Assembly (NCBI GenBank): GCA_965153355.1
Contig: OZ231128.1
Span: 17,236,001 to 17,300,000 of the forward strand
DNA: 64,000 nucleotides
Origin: Flaccisagitta enflata
Lineage: Eukaryota > Chaetognatha > Sagittoidea > Aphragmophora
Reading direction: 5' to 3'
The notes beneath the pieces were generated by a model. That model saw only the letters and a list, made by a program, of their open reading frames with translations, had not been told where the DNA came from and did not search any database. A program made the translations under genes and the position numbers. Positions 53,277 through 63,609 of the stretch are shown one piece after another. Position 1 is the stretch's first letter; the number at the start of each line of letters is the position of its first letter.

Positions 53277-54020
53277 ATGGACGGACCGATACACAGATGT
53301 GCAGACAGTTCATCACTTTACTGAGGGTTAATCCGACTGCATGCAGCAGGCTGTGTCATGCGATTTAGCGCCATGAAAAAAATACTTTTGTTAAGAGGTA
53401 ACCCCAGTGCGTAACTAACTACAGCATAGTAAGACAGCAATGATGACAAGGAAAATCGCACCATAAAAATCACCTTTACATACATCTCCTTCGGAGTAAG
53501 GAAGGAGATCTAGAAGGAAAAGTGAAATATCTCCCAAACCTAATGAGTGACATCGAAGAAAAAAATCGACCAAGATATGTATGAAATACTATTGATTAAA
53601 AGAAAAAATGTAATAGTCCCCGGACTTTAACTTAGAGCGCAAGAACAGAAAATTGTTTGAAACATCATGTCAGTTGATTCAATATTGAAAATCGAAGGCA
53701 TTTGGATCTTTTGTTTTTCGCTTACGATCCAAAGCAGATTTTCAAGCCCAATCCATCAGTGCCGCTGCCGGGATTGTAGAAGCTGGCGTTTGCCCGTTGC
53801 GGCAATATCTTACACGCAGTTGAATTTGATTTTAGAGCAAAATTGTAACTGTTCCACGCAACAAGCGATAGTTATTCAAGCCCTACAGGACCGAGTTTTG
53901 AGGCATTTATAAAACTTGGAATTGTTTAATTAGTTTTGATTTTTGAATAAGCTCGTCAAAGACTTTTTTTTGAACGGGTGTTCTTTAGCATTTCAGTCGG
54001 TGTTTCTAATTCCAAGTAAA
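53277..54020. other. No gene recognised
   Basis: An 81-codon frame at 53667-53912 with several Cys has no recognised motif or splice context. Otherwise single-copy-like. Confidence 0.45.
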
Positions 54021-54024
54021 TATT

Positions 54025-54215
54025 TTTAATCGCGCGCTACGCAACTATGTCTGTTGGTCGGTAGATTGGTCAGTCCTTCCGTCTGCGTTAGCTATTTTCG
54101 CCGTTCTCTGTCGTTTTAAGTCATTTTAAGTCATTTTACATTTTGACTTTTTGTCTTTTAGTCTTGACGACCGCACGCGACATAGAGGTGTTGGCCTTAT
54201 TTCTGTTTGAGTTAC
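54025..54215 (+). mobile_element. Hairpin-ended element, ATAGAGGTGTTGG subtype
   Basis: The start TAATCGCGCGCTACGCAACT is a damaged hairpin. GTCGGTAGATTGG and TAAGTCATTTTAAGTCATTT repeats follow. The distal end is GACCGCACGCGACATAGAGG, then TGTTGGCCTTATTT. Related distal ends at 37500 and 52160 define this subtype. Confidence 0.6.
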
Positions 54216-54741
54216 AATCTATGCCTGCTTCTATGCTACGTTGAGTCAGAATAAGTTGCTTTTATGTTCCCACCATGATCAATAGCTCATTTTATAGATC
54301 TCCGCGAATTGATTTAAATGATCAAATCTCATTGCAGTGAGAATCCTAAACCCTTAGGCGCAGAGCATGCAAAGAAATGAAGGAAACCATTTCTGATTTT
54401 TTTCAAAATTTTACTTCTCCAATTGCATTCTGTGTCATTCTGTTTTGTTTACCAGATCATTGAAGATTGTGGGAGGTATGTTTAGACGTGAGATGATGTA
54501 GACAAGCATAATGGGGAAAACACTAGAGCTGCTCAAGTGATTTTTAGGAAACAAAGAGGAAATTTAAGAACATTGCTCAAAATTAAATTTGCTACAATTT
54601 TTTCATAGTATGCTGGATTTTGCCATTGATGAATATGCTCCCTAGCCAGAGCTAAACCAGCAGTATTTTAAATTCTTAAAGAAAATACAATACATCTAAT
54701 ACCACACTCATTTTTCTATTATGCTCGCCCACAAAATAACA

Positions 54742-56395
54742 AGTCGCAAAAGCGTTTCATGGTCAGCAGTTCCCAATGCCCCTAAGTTTGTGTACGTGGG
54801 AATGAGATGATGTGAGGGGCGGTGGCCCAGGAGGGGCTGATAACTAATGATTCCACACTGGACAAATGTATGGTCTTGAGGACTTGATTTTAGCGCTAAG
54901 GGCCCTGATTTGAGGTCTGCGATTACTGATTTGAGGTCTTGGATGCCTGATTTGAGGCCAGAGAAGAGTTAATTGGGCCTGGAGGTGATGGACAAATGGG
55001 TAATTTCAGCACAGATCAGTCCAATCATAAAACCCAAAAAAATAGATTTTGTTAGTTTTTGGTGTACAGGTAGGTCTTGGGGAGTTATTCACAAATCCAA
55101 AATTTTTTTGCACTATGATGAATGTTTTGGGTTTTACGGGGTTCAAAATTTTGAAAAATTTGGGTACCCCTTTGAAAAGGAATATTACAACATGTACAAA
55201 CAATATAATTATTTTATCTTATATCTATGTTAATCCTTTAGTATTGATCAAAAGAATCTAACGGAAAAAGAATTGGAATCAAAAATTCATTATTTGGGTG
55301 TTTTTAAACCTCTGCGGGGCCATTAAGGGTACCCTTAGGTGCCCAGTACGTTGAAATTTAAAAAAAAAATATTTGAATGATATAATTCAGGGTTTTCTCT
55401 ATCTGATTCAATAATAAAAAATGTGTGTATTTGTATGCTTGATAGTGAAAAAAAATAAATAAGTTGATCTATAGAGTGCCTTGGTTTCTGATTGGCTGAC
55501 CAAAATTTTCTCAGCCAATCAGAAGCCAGTACTCAAATTTGGACTACATAAGCTATCTTATTTTTTTTCCGCATAGGTTGAAAAACACCTGAATAATGAA
55601 TTTTTGATTCCAATTCTTTTTCCATTAGATTCTAAAAGATTAGCATAGATAAAATGATTATATTGTCTATACATGTTGAGATATTCCTTTTCAAAGTATG
55701 AGGGGTACCCATATTTTTCCAAATTTTGAACCCCCGTAAAACCCAAAATATTCATCGGAGAGCAAAAAAATTTTGGATTTGTGAATAACCCCCCAAGACC
55801 TACATGTGCACCAAGAATTAAGAAAATCTATTTTTTGGGGTTTTATGGTTTGACTGATCTGTGCTGAAATTACCCAAATGTGTGATTTCAAAAGCTGGTT
55901 TGGGGGGCTAAGAGGGATGGTTTTGACTCTTAAGGTCCAATTTTGGGTCTGACAGGCCTGACTTGGGGTCTGAGAGGTCTCATTTGGCGTCAGAAGGTCT
56001 GATTTGGGGTTTGAGGCCTAATTTGGGGCCTGAGTGGCTTGATTTGGGGTCGAAGTGGTCTGATTTGTGGTCTAAGTGGCCTGATTTGGGGTCTGAAAGC
56101 CTAATTTGGGGTCTGAGGTCTAGTTATGGGTCTGGGTCTGAGCGGTCTGATTTAGAGTCGGAGGGGAGTTGGGGTCTTAGATGCCTGTTTGGGGTCTGAG
56201 GGGCCAAATTTGGGGTCTGAAAGGTCTGATATGGCGTCTGATAGTCCTCATCTAGGGTCAGGACTTCATTTGCGGTCTGAACTGAGAGGCCTGTTTTGAG
56301 TCTTCTGGGGGGAATGGACAGACAGATGGAAACTAGAGAAATTTGTCCTGTGTGGAATCAATGGTCATCAGCCCCTCCAAACGAAACAAATTCAT
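54742..56395 (+). mobile_element. Shell element with TGAGGTCTG minisatellite, nested palindrome
   Basis: It starts AGTCGCAAAAGCGTTTCATG. Inverted flanks AGGAGGGGCTGATAACTAAT (near 54828) and, at the right, the mirror ending TCATCAGCCCCTCC near 56383 enclose a 20-22 bp minisatellite of the form TGATTTGGGGTCTGAGAGG (54880-54990 and 55890-56300). A separate palindromic element (about 54990-55881) is inserted in the middle of the array. Confidence 0.7.
54990..55881. mobile_element. Palindromic element nested in minisatellite
   Basis: The outer parts are inverted copies: GGGTAATTTCAGCACAGATC at the left and its mirror near 55860-55880. GTCTTGGGGAGTTATTCACA, AAAATATTCAT and AGATATTCCTTTTC-type blocks are repeated in inverse. 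The centre near 55508 has CTGATTGGCTGA facing TCAGCCAATCAG, each containing a CCAAT box motif. Exact ends and duplication are unclear because the host is repetitive. Confidence 0.75.
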
Positions 56396-56459
56396 CCACT
56401 TAGCTCTTGTTGTGTTGGATTGAGAAGCTGAGATAGAATATGGATTGAAGGGTGGCTTC

Positions 56460-57200
56460 AGGGACCATTTTCAAGCTTCATCAACCTTATACTGGCCTCA
56501 GTGTTCTTATTTTGGCCTCAATGACCTAATGCTGGCCTCAAAAAACTCATTCCAGCCTCAGCTATCTCCTGCCAGTGCCAATGACATAATGCCCACTACA
56601 GCAGCCTCATGCTAGCCAAAGCAGCCCAATCCCAGCCTCTAATCTGGGCCTAAGCAACCTAATCTGCTAATTAGCAACCTAATCTGGGCCTCAGCTGTCA
56701 TATTTGGGCCTCAGTGATTTAATCTAAGCCTATGCAACCTAATGATGGCCGCATTGACCTAATATTGACCAAAGCAACCTAATGCCAGCCTCAGAGACAT
56801 CCTGGCCTTAGCAATATAACACCAACATCAACAGCCTAAAACCAGCATAAGCAAACTAATAATGGCCTTAGCAACCTTATAGCCTCAGCGACCTAATAGT
56901 GGCCTAAGCGACCTTATACCAGCCTTAGTGACCTTATTCCAGTTTTAGCAACCTAATCCCAATCTCAATAACCTAATGCCAGCCTCAGAAACCTAATCCC
57001 AGTCTCAGCAGCTTCATGCCAGTCTCAGCAACATAATTCTTCCTTCAGCCTTATCTTGGCCTCACTGACCTAATCCCAGCCACATTGACCTTATCCCGGC
57101 CTAAGCGACCTAATCCCAGCCTCAGAGACCTTATCCGGGTAGCATCCTGATCTCTGCCTTAAAAACAAATCCTAGTCTCAATTACCTAATCCTAGCCCCA
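56460..57200 (+). repeat. 20-bp CCTCAGCGACCTAATCCCAG minisatellite
   Basis: Over thirty degenerate 20-21 bp units of the form CCTCAGCAACCTAATGCCAG. Variation between units is high, so it is older than the 71-bp satellite. Confidence 0.85.
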
Positions 57201-57390
57201 TTCTTATCTTGAGCTCAAACATAGGTTTCACCGCGCCTAAGGGTTCCGTCATGCTAAGACTGCAAGATTTGAATTTTCAATTCAGTTTGCCATGTCTTAT
57301 CGATGGATCGTCTGATACATGACGGCATTTGAGATTTTTTCAGGCTGAATCAACGTATTCTATACATCATTTTCTTGATTTTTAACTCAT

Positions 57391-57620
57391 TTTTTAGTCA
57401 CATGCAACGCGACTCTACACCCCGCTTTGTCGGTCCGTCCATTGGTCCGTCCGTCGGTCTGTCCATCAGTCCGTCCGTCCATCTGTCCGTCACACTTTAC
57501 TTTTTTCGGCGTTAATGGGGGCTTTGGCCTTATTGCTTCTGCCCAAATGTTCCACTGACCTCAATTATGGCCCCTGCCCATCCGCACGCGACCGGGGTAG
57601 CCGTGTATCCAGCCTTGCTT
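57391..57620 (+). mobile_element. Hairpin-ended element, CCGT core
   Basis: TTTTTAGTCACATGCAACGC with intact right arm GCGACT, ACACCCCGCTTTGTCGGTCC, a CCGT/CCAT core (57440-57490), CACACTTTACTTTTTTCGGC, CCTGCCCATCCGCACGCGAC and GTAGCCGTGTATCCAGCC, then TTG. The distal word is intact while the left hairpin arm has decayed. Confidence 0.8.
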
Positions 57621-57754
57621 CAGTATTTGATTCTTTTCTTAATATTTTAGAGGGGCTGATTACAGGAAATGTAGTATCTCGTCAAAATTCTACTTCTATT
57701 GATTTGAAAAGTCATGGAACATTACCTTTTTTGGCACATTGGGGATTTTGGCCT

Positions 57755-57900
57755 TTTTGGGTAGCGGCCCAAAGGAGCTGATGACCCATGCTTCCACTCA
57801 ATGGGAAAATTTTCTCAAACTCAAGCCAAGCATAGGTCATTGGTACCTTTCAGGCTGCTGCCTCTCTTGGTCTCACTTCCACATCCTTATTGGCCTACCT
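57755..57900 (+). mobile_element. Shell element without minisatellite core
   Basis: GGGTAGCGGCCCAAAGGAGC, TGATGACCCATGCTTCCAC, and then AAGCATAGGTCATTGGTACC and TTTCAGGCTGCTGCC. These are the two inverted shell ends of the family at 58587-59180, with almost nothing between. Confidence 0.6.
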
Positions 57901-58487
57901 GGCCTTGTTTCGTATATAAAGGGCACTAGTTTTTGCAAACACATTGCCCATTATAGTTTTGCATTTTCCATTTTAAGCAAAATTTTGCTTCTGTACCTTC
58001 TAAACCAATTGAGATATAAACCTGGAATAAATCTTAATTGAAAAAAAAAAAGAAAATCTTTTAAGATGATATGATTAAAAGCGGTTGACACTGTTTTTGT
58101 GTCAATTATAGCAACTTTTTGTTCATCGAAGTAGTAACCAAACTTACTAATCCACAGAAGAATTGTATTCCATTGAGTTGTGCCACACTATCTTTAAAAC
58201 CGCGGTATCACTCTTTCTTTCTCGTTCACACGCGTCCTCGCATTTCTTTGAGAGAATATGACCATCCGTTCGTGTGTCTGTCTGTTCATCCATCAGTCTG
58301 TCCATTCCTCTCTACAGCTCGCCGTTGGACCATCCATTTATCTGTCGCTTCATTTCTTGGTTTGTCGTCTATCTGTACATTGGTCCATCTATCCGCCTGG
58401 CTGTACAAGACCTTAAGTAGTAAATTTTTTTCTCAAAGGTTTGATTCTGCTAAACTAGATTGTCTTATGATTTACATTAACTTTTTA

Positions 58488-58586
58488 GTGGCTTGCTGCG
58501 TGACTCTAAACCCTGCTTTGTCCATTGGTCGGTTGGTCAGTTGGTTGGTCAGATGGTTGATTGGTCGGTCAGTCAGTTGGTTAGTC
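58488..58586 (+). mobile_element. Hairpin-ended element start joined to shell element
   Basis: TTTTTAGTGGCTTGCTGCGT and GACTCTAAACCCTGCTTTG, then a GGTTGGTCGG core. The distal end is replaced by the start of the next shell element (GGGCAGCGGCCCC). It is a truncated or chimeric copy. Confidence 0.6.
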
Positions 58587-59180
58587 CCCTTTTGGGCAGC
58601 GGCCCCAAAGGGGCCAATGATCTAGGCTTTCACACATAGGGAAAATTTCTCCATTTTCCTCTACGTCCATCCACCCCCTTTGAAGCTCATATCCTAGCCT
58701 TGAGGCTCAAATCCCAACCTTGAGACCCAAACCCTTACCTTGTGGCTCAAATCCCTTCTTAGAGGCTCAAATCCCAGCCTCGACACTCAAATCCCAACCT
58801 CCAGGCTCAAATTCCTGCCTAGAGGCTCAAATCCCAGCCTCGAGGCTCAAATCCCAGCCTCGAAGCTCACATCCCAACCTTGAGGCTCATATCCCAACCT
58901 CGAGCTTCATATTTCAGCCTTGAGGCTCAAATCCCAGTATCTTGGCTTAAATCTCAGCCTCGAGGCTCAAGCACAGCATCAGGGCTCAAATTGCAGCCTG
59001 ATGGCTCAAATCACAGCCTTGAGACTCAAATCACAGCCTTGAGACTCAAATCACAGCCTCGAGACTCAAATCACAGCCTCAAGACTCAAATCCCATCATT
59101 GATGCTCAAATTCAAGCCTAGAGCCTGGAAGCTTACTGAGCATAGGTCATCGGCCCCTTCAGGGCCGCTACCCCTCTCGC
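58587..59180. mobile_element. Foldback minisatellite element (GAGGCTCAAATCCCAGCC)
   Basis: Left shell GGGCAGCGGCCCCAAAGGGG, then CCAATGATCTAGGC. Right shell GCATAGGTCATCGGCCCCTT, then CAGGGCCGCTACCC, inverted. The core, 58680-59130, has about 21 units of a 20-21 bp repeat GAGGCTCAAATCCCAGCCTT. The Pro/Ser-rich frames across it are repeat translations. Confidence 0.82.
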
Positions 59181-59306
59181 CATCACACATTAACATATAC
59201 TCACATACAGGGCTGCAGAAAATTTTTTGCTTCCTACGAGCGCGATTTGCCCCTGTCTACTTTCCTTTTGAAGTGCGTAAAGTTTTTATATCATTTTGAT
59301 TGTTAA

Positions 59307-59492
59307 TTTTTAGTCGTGTGCACGTGACTTACAACCTGCTTTGTCCATCAGTTTGTCGGTTGGTCATGTTTTAGTTTTTTTAATGATTTTACTTTTTTGA
59401 CCCCACTGCTCCTGCCCAAATGGTCTAGTGACCTCAAATATGGCCGCTGCCCACCCACACACGACTTCGGTAGCCTTGTATCCGGCCTTGTT
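59307..59492 (+). mobile_element. Hairpin-ended element, AGTCGTGTG variant
   Basis: The hairpin AGTCGTGTGCACGTGACT at 59312-59329 differs from the common AGTCGCG form by C-to-T in the left arm. The right arm has changed in step to CGTGACT, keeping pairing through G-T wobbles. The distal word CACACGACT at 59458-59466 is the reverse complement of AGTCGTGTG, so it carries the same change. The end is GTAGCCTTGTATCCGGCC followed by TTGTT. Confidence 0.85.
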
Positions 59493-59639
59493 ATCTAGTG
59501 ATAGAAATGATAAATTGCACTGGCATAGTACTTCTTTAAAGAAATGTCTTTTAAAATTTTTTCAATTTTTCAATACTTGAAAAAATAATCATTGCATTAT
59601 TTTTCAACCTGATTTTTTCCACCTGATGCCAAGCTACTA

Positions 59640-59816
59640 ATTTTCAGTCGCGGACACGCGACTTTACACCTTGCCATGTTGGTCGGTTTGTTGGTCTGTC
59701 GGTCTGTCGGTCCGTCGGTCTGTCAGTCCGTCAGATTTTTTAATTCTGGGCGGTTTTTGCATTACTGCTCCTGCCCAACCATCTGCGACTGTCCTGCCGT
59801 GTATCCGGCCTTGTTC
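59640..59816 (+). mobile_element. Hairpin-ended element, AGTCGCGGAC subtype
   Basis: CAGTCGCGGACACGCGACT, TTACACCTTGCCATG, a TCGGTCTGTCGGTCCG core (59680-59730), TTTTTGCATTACTGCTCCTG, the distal word ATCTGCGACT (one change from GTCCGCGACT), and GCCGTGTATCCGGCC followed by TTGTT. It matches the 1136-1272 subtype. Confidence 0.82.
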
Positions 59817-59867
59817 TATTAGCAAATTAGGACGGGTTCCATTCTTTTAAGTAAGAAACAAACAGAA

Positions 59868-59869
<2 letters not shown>

Positions 59870-59945
<76 letters not shown>
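59870..59945 (+). repeat. GA array
   Basis: (GA)n with a few GACA units. 59946-60220 holds no gene; 60100-60185 contains TGCAGCCCTGCTC and ACGGGCACCGCTGACTCATT, a fragment of the AGTCGCAAAAGCG family end. Confidence 0.9.
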
Positions 59946-59962
<17 letters not shown>

Positions 59963-60220
59963 GCACACACATACTGCCACATATGAACAAAAGACTTAAA
60001 ACGGGTGTCTTATACAGACACATAACTTGTTTTCCTTTTTTTTCCTGATTTTCTTTTCTTCAAAACTTTTTTCTTCCTTCCTTTCTTCCTTCCTGCTGGC
60101 CCAGCTTGCTTCCTACGAGTTAACCGCTCTGCTCGCCACTTCTGCAGCCCTGCTCACATAGGACAACGGGCACCGCTGACTCATTTAACGTTTTTATGAT
60201 TAACAGCCTTTCAAATTAAA

Positions 60221-60383
60221 GAACTGGAGTTTTTCTTCAAATCACCTTTAGCCCAATGGTTGAGCTACAGACAGATTGGACTCAATGAAAGAAAATTAAA
60301 ATATCTTTCATTTGAGTCCAATCTGGCATCTGTAGCTCAAACCGTTTAGACAGGAGAATGATTTGAAGAAAAACTCCCAGTTC
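60221..60383. mobile_element. Small foldback element
   Basis: Inverted arms GAACTGGAGTTTTTCTTCAA (60221) and its mirror ending CTCCCAGTTC (60383), continuing with GAGCTACAGACAGATTGGAC against GTCCAATCTGGCATCTGTAG. The inner part is shared with the TA-flanked MITE at 26261-27039. No clear target duplication. Confidence 0.7.
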
Positions 60384-60407
60384 GCCTAATTTTGTAAGGG
60401 GTGTTAT

Positions 60408-60533
60408 TTACTTTTTTGGCGTTTTTAAGCAATTTGAGCTCACTGCTCCTGCCCAAATACCTAAGTGACTTTCCCTATCACTGCCCCTATCCACCCGCAC
60501 GCGACTAGGGTAGTCGTGTATCCGGCCTTGTTA
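60408..60533 (+). mobile_element. Hairpin-ended element, distal half only
   Basis: TTACTTTTTTGGCGTTTTTA, CACTGCTCCTGCCCAAATAC, CCGCACGCGACTAGGG, then TAGTCGTGTATCCGGCC and TTGTT. The hairpin and core are missing. Confidence 0.7.
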
Positions 60534-60987
60534 TTTCTATGAGCTTCTTTTTTCATACAGGAAACTCTCAAGCAATCGATAAATGGTTTTGAAGACAAAA
60601 CTTTTGGTTTCTCAAGCTTTCTGAAAAAAAGATGAATTCTCATGCTCCTCCTTATATCCCTTTGGAGGTAAGAATAAAGAGTGATTCGAGGCAAGGGTAT
60701 GGGCAAATTGATTCAAAGCTTATTAGCATCAGCATATTTGTTTCAAAATCATTTATCTCCCCTTTTATAGCGCGAGAAAAGATTGTCATAAACATTTGAC
60801 GGCTTGCATCTGAAGGCAACTTTCAAAGCCTCAAGGATCAAATCCAAACCACGAGACTCATTTCCAAGCCGCAAGGCCCTCTCACAACAACATCCCTACT
60901 CTTACTAGCTCAGAGGCAACGGGTGCAGCTGACCATCAGACGCTTTTGCGGCTAATACCGTCGATGTAATCCGTTTTTTCGTAACAG

Positions 60988-61191
60988 CCTCAGGTGGTCT
61001 CAACACAACCGACTGTTGCAGCCGTGGCGCCTCCCACGACGGTCGTGGTTCAGCAAGGCCCACTCAAACCGAACAACTACATGTGCCTCTCAATTCTATC
61101 GTGCTGCTTTTGTAATCCGTGTTTGGGTCTCGTTGCTTGGATATTCAGCTGCGTCTCCGACTGCTCTTACAATGAAGGTCTGTATGAATAA
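60988..61191 (+). CDS. CD225/dispanin-like terminal exon
   Basis: The frame has no ATG before the domain and hits a stop just upstream of a TTTTTTCGTAACAG acceptor (AG at 60986-60987; CAG at 60991-60993 is an alternative). It is therefore the last exon of a spliced gene. From 60994, residues 1-22 are Val/Pro/Thr-rich. KPNNYMCLSILSCCFCNPCL (25-44) and GLVAWIFSCVSDCSYNEGLYE (45-65) match the first hydrophobic segment and following loop of CD225 (dispanin/IFITM-type) membrane proteins. Clustered Cys37, Cys38, Cys40 and Cys43 resemble sites palmitoylated in that family. The usual second membrane segment is absent: the stop TAA comes right after YNEGLYE. A weak donor AAG|GTCTGT at 61177-61178 could skip the stop. 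AATAAA overlaps the stop (61187) and recurs at 61211 and 61215. Upstream exons were not found. Confidence 0.6.
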   Translation, partial: PQVVSTQPTVAAVAPPTTVVVQQGPLKPNNYMCLSILSCCFCNPCLGLVAWIFSCVSDCSYNEGLYE

Positions 61192-61220
61192 ACATTGCCA
61201 AGATGATACAAATAAATAAA
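61187..61220 (+). terminator. Polyadenylation signals of the CD225-like gene
   Basis: AATAAA at 61187-61192, 61211-61216 and 61215-61220 lies within 30 bases of the stop codon. An A-run at 61249-61260 follows. Confidence 0.55.
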
Positions 61221-61404
61221 AAGAAAAATTTTGAATTCACCTTTGGTAAAAAAAAAAAACCTCCGGACATATCTACAGTAGTTGTCGTTTAGACTTGGAA
61301 ATACAGGGGAACTCATATCAGAATAGGTCGCCCAAGGGCAATATATGGTCAGCGATACCCGTTGCCTTGCTTTGCATGATTGTGAAAATGAATGAGAGGA
61401 AGCA

Positions 61405-61870
61405 GGGCAGCGGACTTGAAGGAGACGAAGTCCTGTAGAACACAGGGAGACTTTCGTTTGTCATTCCGTCCATCCATCCAGCTATCCGCTCTTTCCCCCA
61501 GGCCCTCCCAGGCCTGAAAACTACCCTCTCAAGCCTGAAATTTATTTTCTTAGGCAGATTCCAGGCCTGAGAGGCCAGATTTCAGGCCTGAGAGGCCAGA
61601 TTTCAGGCCTGAGAGGACCGATTTCAGGCCTGAGAGGACAGATTTCAGGACTGAGAGGACAGATTTCAGGCCTGAGAAGGAAGATTTAAGGCGTGAGAAG
61701 GCAGATTCAAAGCTTGAGAGGGTAAATTTCAGGCCTGAGAGGGCATATTTAAGGTCTGAGAGGGCTTAGGGGGGACAAACAAATGGACGGATTGAGGGAC
61801 GGAATGAGCAACGAAAGTCCCCCTGTGCTCTACAGGACTTTGTCTCCTTTGGGGCCGCTACCCAAAAACA
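61405..61870. mobile_element. Foldback minisatellite element (CAGATTTCAGGCCTGAGAGG)
   Basis: Left shell GGGCAGCGGACTTGAAGGAG, ACGAAGTCCTGTAGAACACA and GGGAGACTTTCGTT. Right shell AACGAAAGTCCCCCTGTGCT, CTACAGGACTTTGTCTCC and TTTGGGGCCGCTACCC. They are inverted copies of about 50 bp. The core, 61550-61770, has around ten 20-21 bp units. This is the clearest member of the second shell family. 61335-61380 upstream has TGGTCAGCGATACCCGTTGCC, the AGTCGCAAAAGCG-family end. Confidence 0.82.
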
Positions 61871-62091
61871 AATAAACATAAAAGACTGATATTGGAATAT
61901 AAACTGATAAAAAAAATGCTTTATTGATGATGATGTTAGTTGCTATGAAAACATATTTCCATATTTTTTTGCACCACAGGGCTGTCACATATATTCACAC
62001 TCCCTTTACGTTCATTTGTTTCTCAATTTTAATTCCCCCGTATTTCCAAGTATAGACAACATCTACTGTACCAAGAACGTACAAACCTGTG

Positions 62092-62722
62092 GACACACCA
62101 CTGTGGTTTCAAAAATAATCTGAGTGAAAAATCACATAACAGTGGGTTTCTTTGCATTTTTGTATAGTGTTGGGGTGTGATAACATGTAACTAGCCAGAG
62201 TAAAATCATTCATTGAGCGCTTTTTGAGTAATCTTCAAAATGGAAAAAAATTGGAAGCATTTTCAAAGAAGATTCTACTGAGTTGTATTGACTTATTTTT
62301 TGACTCAATATTGTTAATCTATGCAAGATCCCTTTCATTTGGTAGTTCGCACTCCATACTTTTGCAGAGAATTGAAATTTTTATTTTTTGAGTCACCTTT
62401 ACAAAAAAGTAACGGTGGCTCAAAAAAATGAAAACTTTACTCTAAAACTGAACCATATAGTGTGACCTATCAAATGAAAGGGAATTTTGCATAGATTAAC
62501 AATATGAAGTCAAAAGATATGTTAATACAACTCAGTAGAATCTTCATTGAAAATGGGTCCAATTTCTTTCCATTTTGAAGATTACTCAAAAAGCGCTCGG
62601 TGGATGATTTTATTTTGGCTAGTTCCATGTCATCACACCCCAACACTTCACAAAAATGCAGAGAAACCCAATGTTATATGATTTTTCAATCAGATTTTCA
62701 TTAAAAGCACTGTGACACCAAC
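62092..62722. mobile_element. Palindromic element, 0.63 kb
   Basis: Arms are inverted copies about a centre near 62390: AAATCACATAACAGTGGGTT facing its mirror near 62675, TGTTGGGGTGTGATAACATG facing CATGTCATCACACCCCAACA, GAAGATTCTACTGAGTTGTA facing its mirror. Outer limits are approximate, and a TA or 8-bp duplication was not found. Confidence 0.78.
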
Positions 62723-62754
62723 CTTCCGTTATACTATCTATATTAACCTACCTA

Positions 62755-63272
62755 CAGTATGTTTCAACTCGTTTGTAACATTATACGACGGCATAACTCT
62801 AGAAGTAATAGAAATGATTTAATTCTGAAAAAAAACTTGTACAGGTAATAGTTTGGCATTTTATGATGATTTATCCCCGTGATTTTTTGGAAAAATCTAA
62901 TCCCCTTAACATATCATAAAGTAAAAATAGTGCTTTGAAAAGCAAGTTATAATGTCGTTCAGTGAAAAAAATTGTTTACTTATCTTGCTTTAATTTTTTT
63001 TAAAGATTGAGATTTTCATACCAGATAGGTTTTATATATTAGATATTTTGATGTAGTTTATGAAATGAGAGAGAAAAAATTGTCTATAAATGTAATTTAT
63101 TGAAAAAAAGACAGGAAAATAACCTTTTTTGCATAATTTGACCCAAACTTCCACAGGGTGTGAAAAATATCAAGCTTCGACAGAAAATCCCTGAAAATAG
63201 TTCAATATAAAATGCCAAACTATTACCTATACAAGGCTTTTTTCAGAATTATATCATCTCTATTACTTATAG
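62755..63272. mobile_element. CAGTATG MITE relative, right end lost
   Basis: Starts TA|CAGTATGTTTCAACTCGTTT and GTAACATTATACGACGGC, a diverged version of the 26261 left terminus. Arms match inward (AGAAGTAATAGAAATGATTT facing its mirror near 63260; ATAGTTTGGCATTTTATGAT facing ATAAAATGCCAAACTAT). The right arm stops before the terminal 35 bp. Confidence 0.7.
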
Positions 63273-63558
63273 TATATTAGCATCTGGAAAAAAACATCAA
63301 CTTTGAATTTGAAAAAAATGCTGCTTATCAACAATAAAAAACTGAAATCACCAATAAACCCATTTTAAAGAGTTAGTTAAACCCTTCAAATTGTGACTAA
63401 TCTGTAGTCTCTAGCTCAATCTGTTTATGAGAGGCACTCATCTAAAGTGGATGCTTTTAATCCAGGTATGAGCTTGATAGTAGTCAGGAAAAAAGTTGAG
63501 GTTAGTCTTTGACTTTTTGACATATTCCAGAGAAACAAGGTTTTCATTTTCTTATTAG

Positions 63559-63609
63559 GATGTTGAGCATCTCCATCGACTGATTGCACCCTTGGACAAA
63601 ATTGATAGG
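63559..63609 (+). CDS. Candidate 51-bp internal exon
   Basis: TTTTCATTTTCTTATTAG gives a good acceptor at 63557-63558 and AGG|GTAAGT a strong donor at 63609/63610. The 51 bases between are open in phase 0 as DVEHLHRLIAPLDKIDR, an amphipathic pattern. Length divisible by three with strong sites at both sides is what a small coding exon looks like. I recognise no family. The other exons would lie to the right of the window or among the repeats to the left. Confidence 0.4.

Noticed and set aside
58720-59299. Pro/Ser-rich repeat proteins
   Set aside because: They are translations of the 20-21 bp minisatellite in a foldback element.
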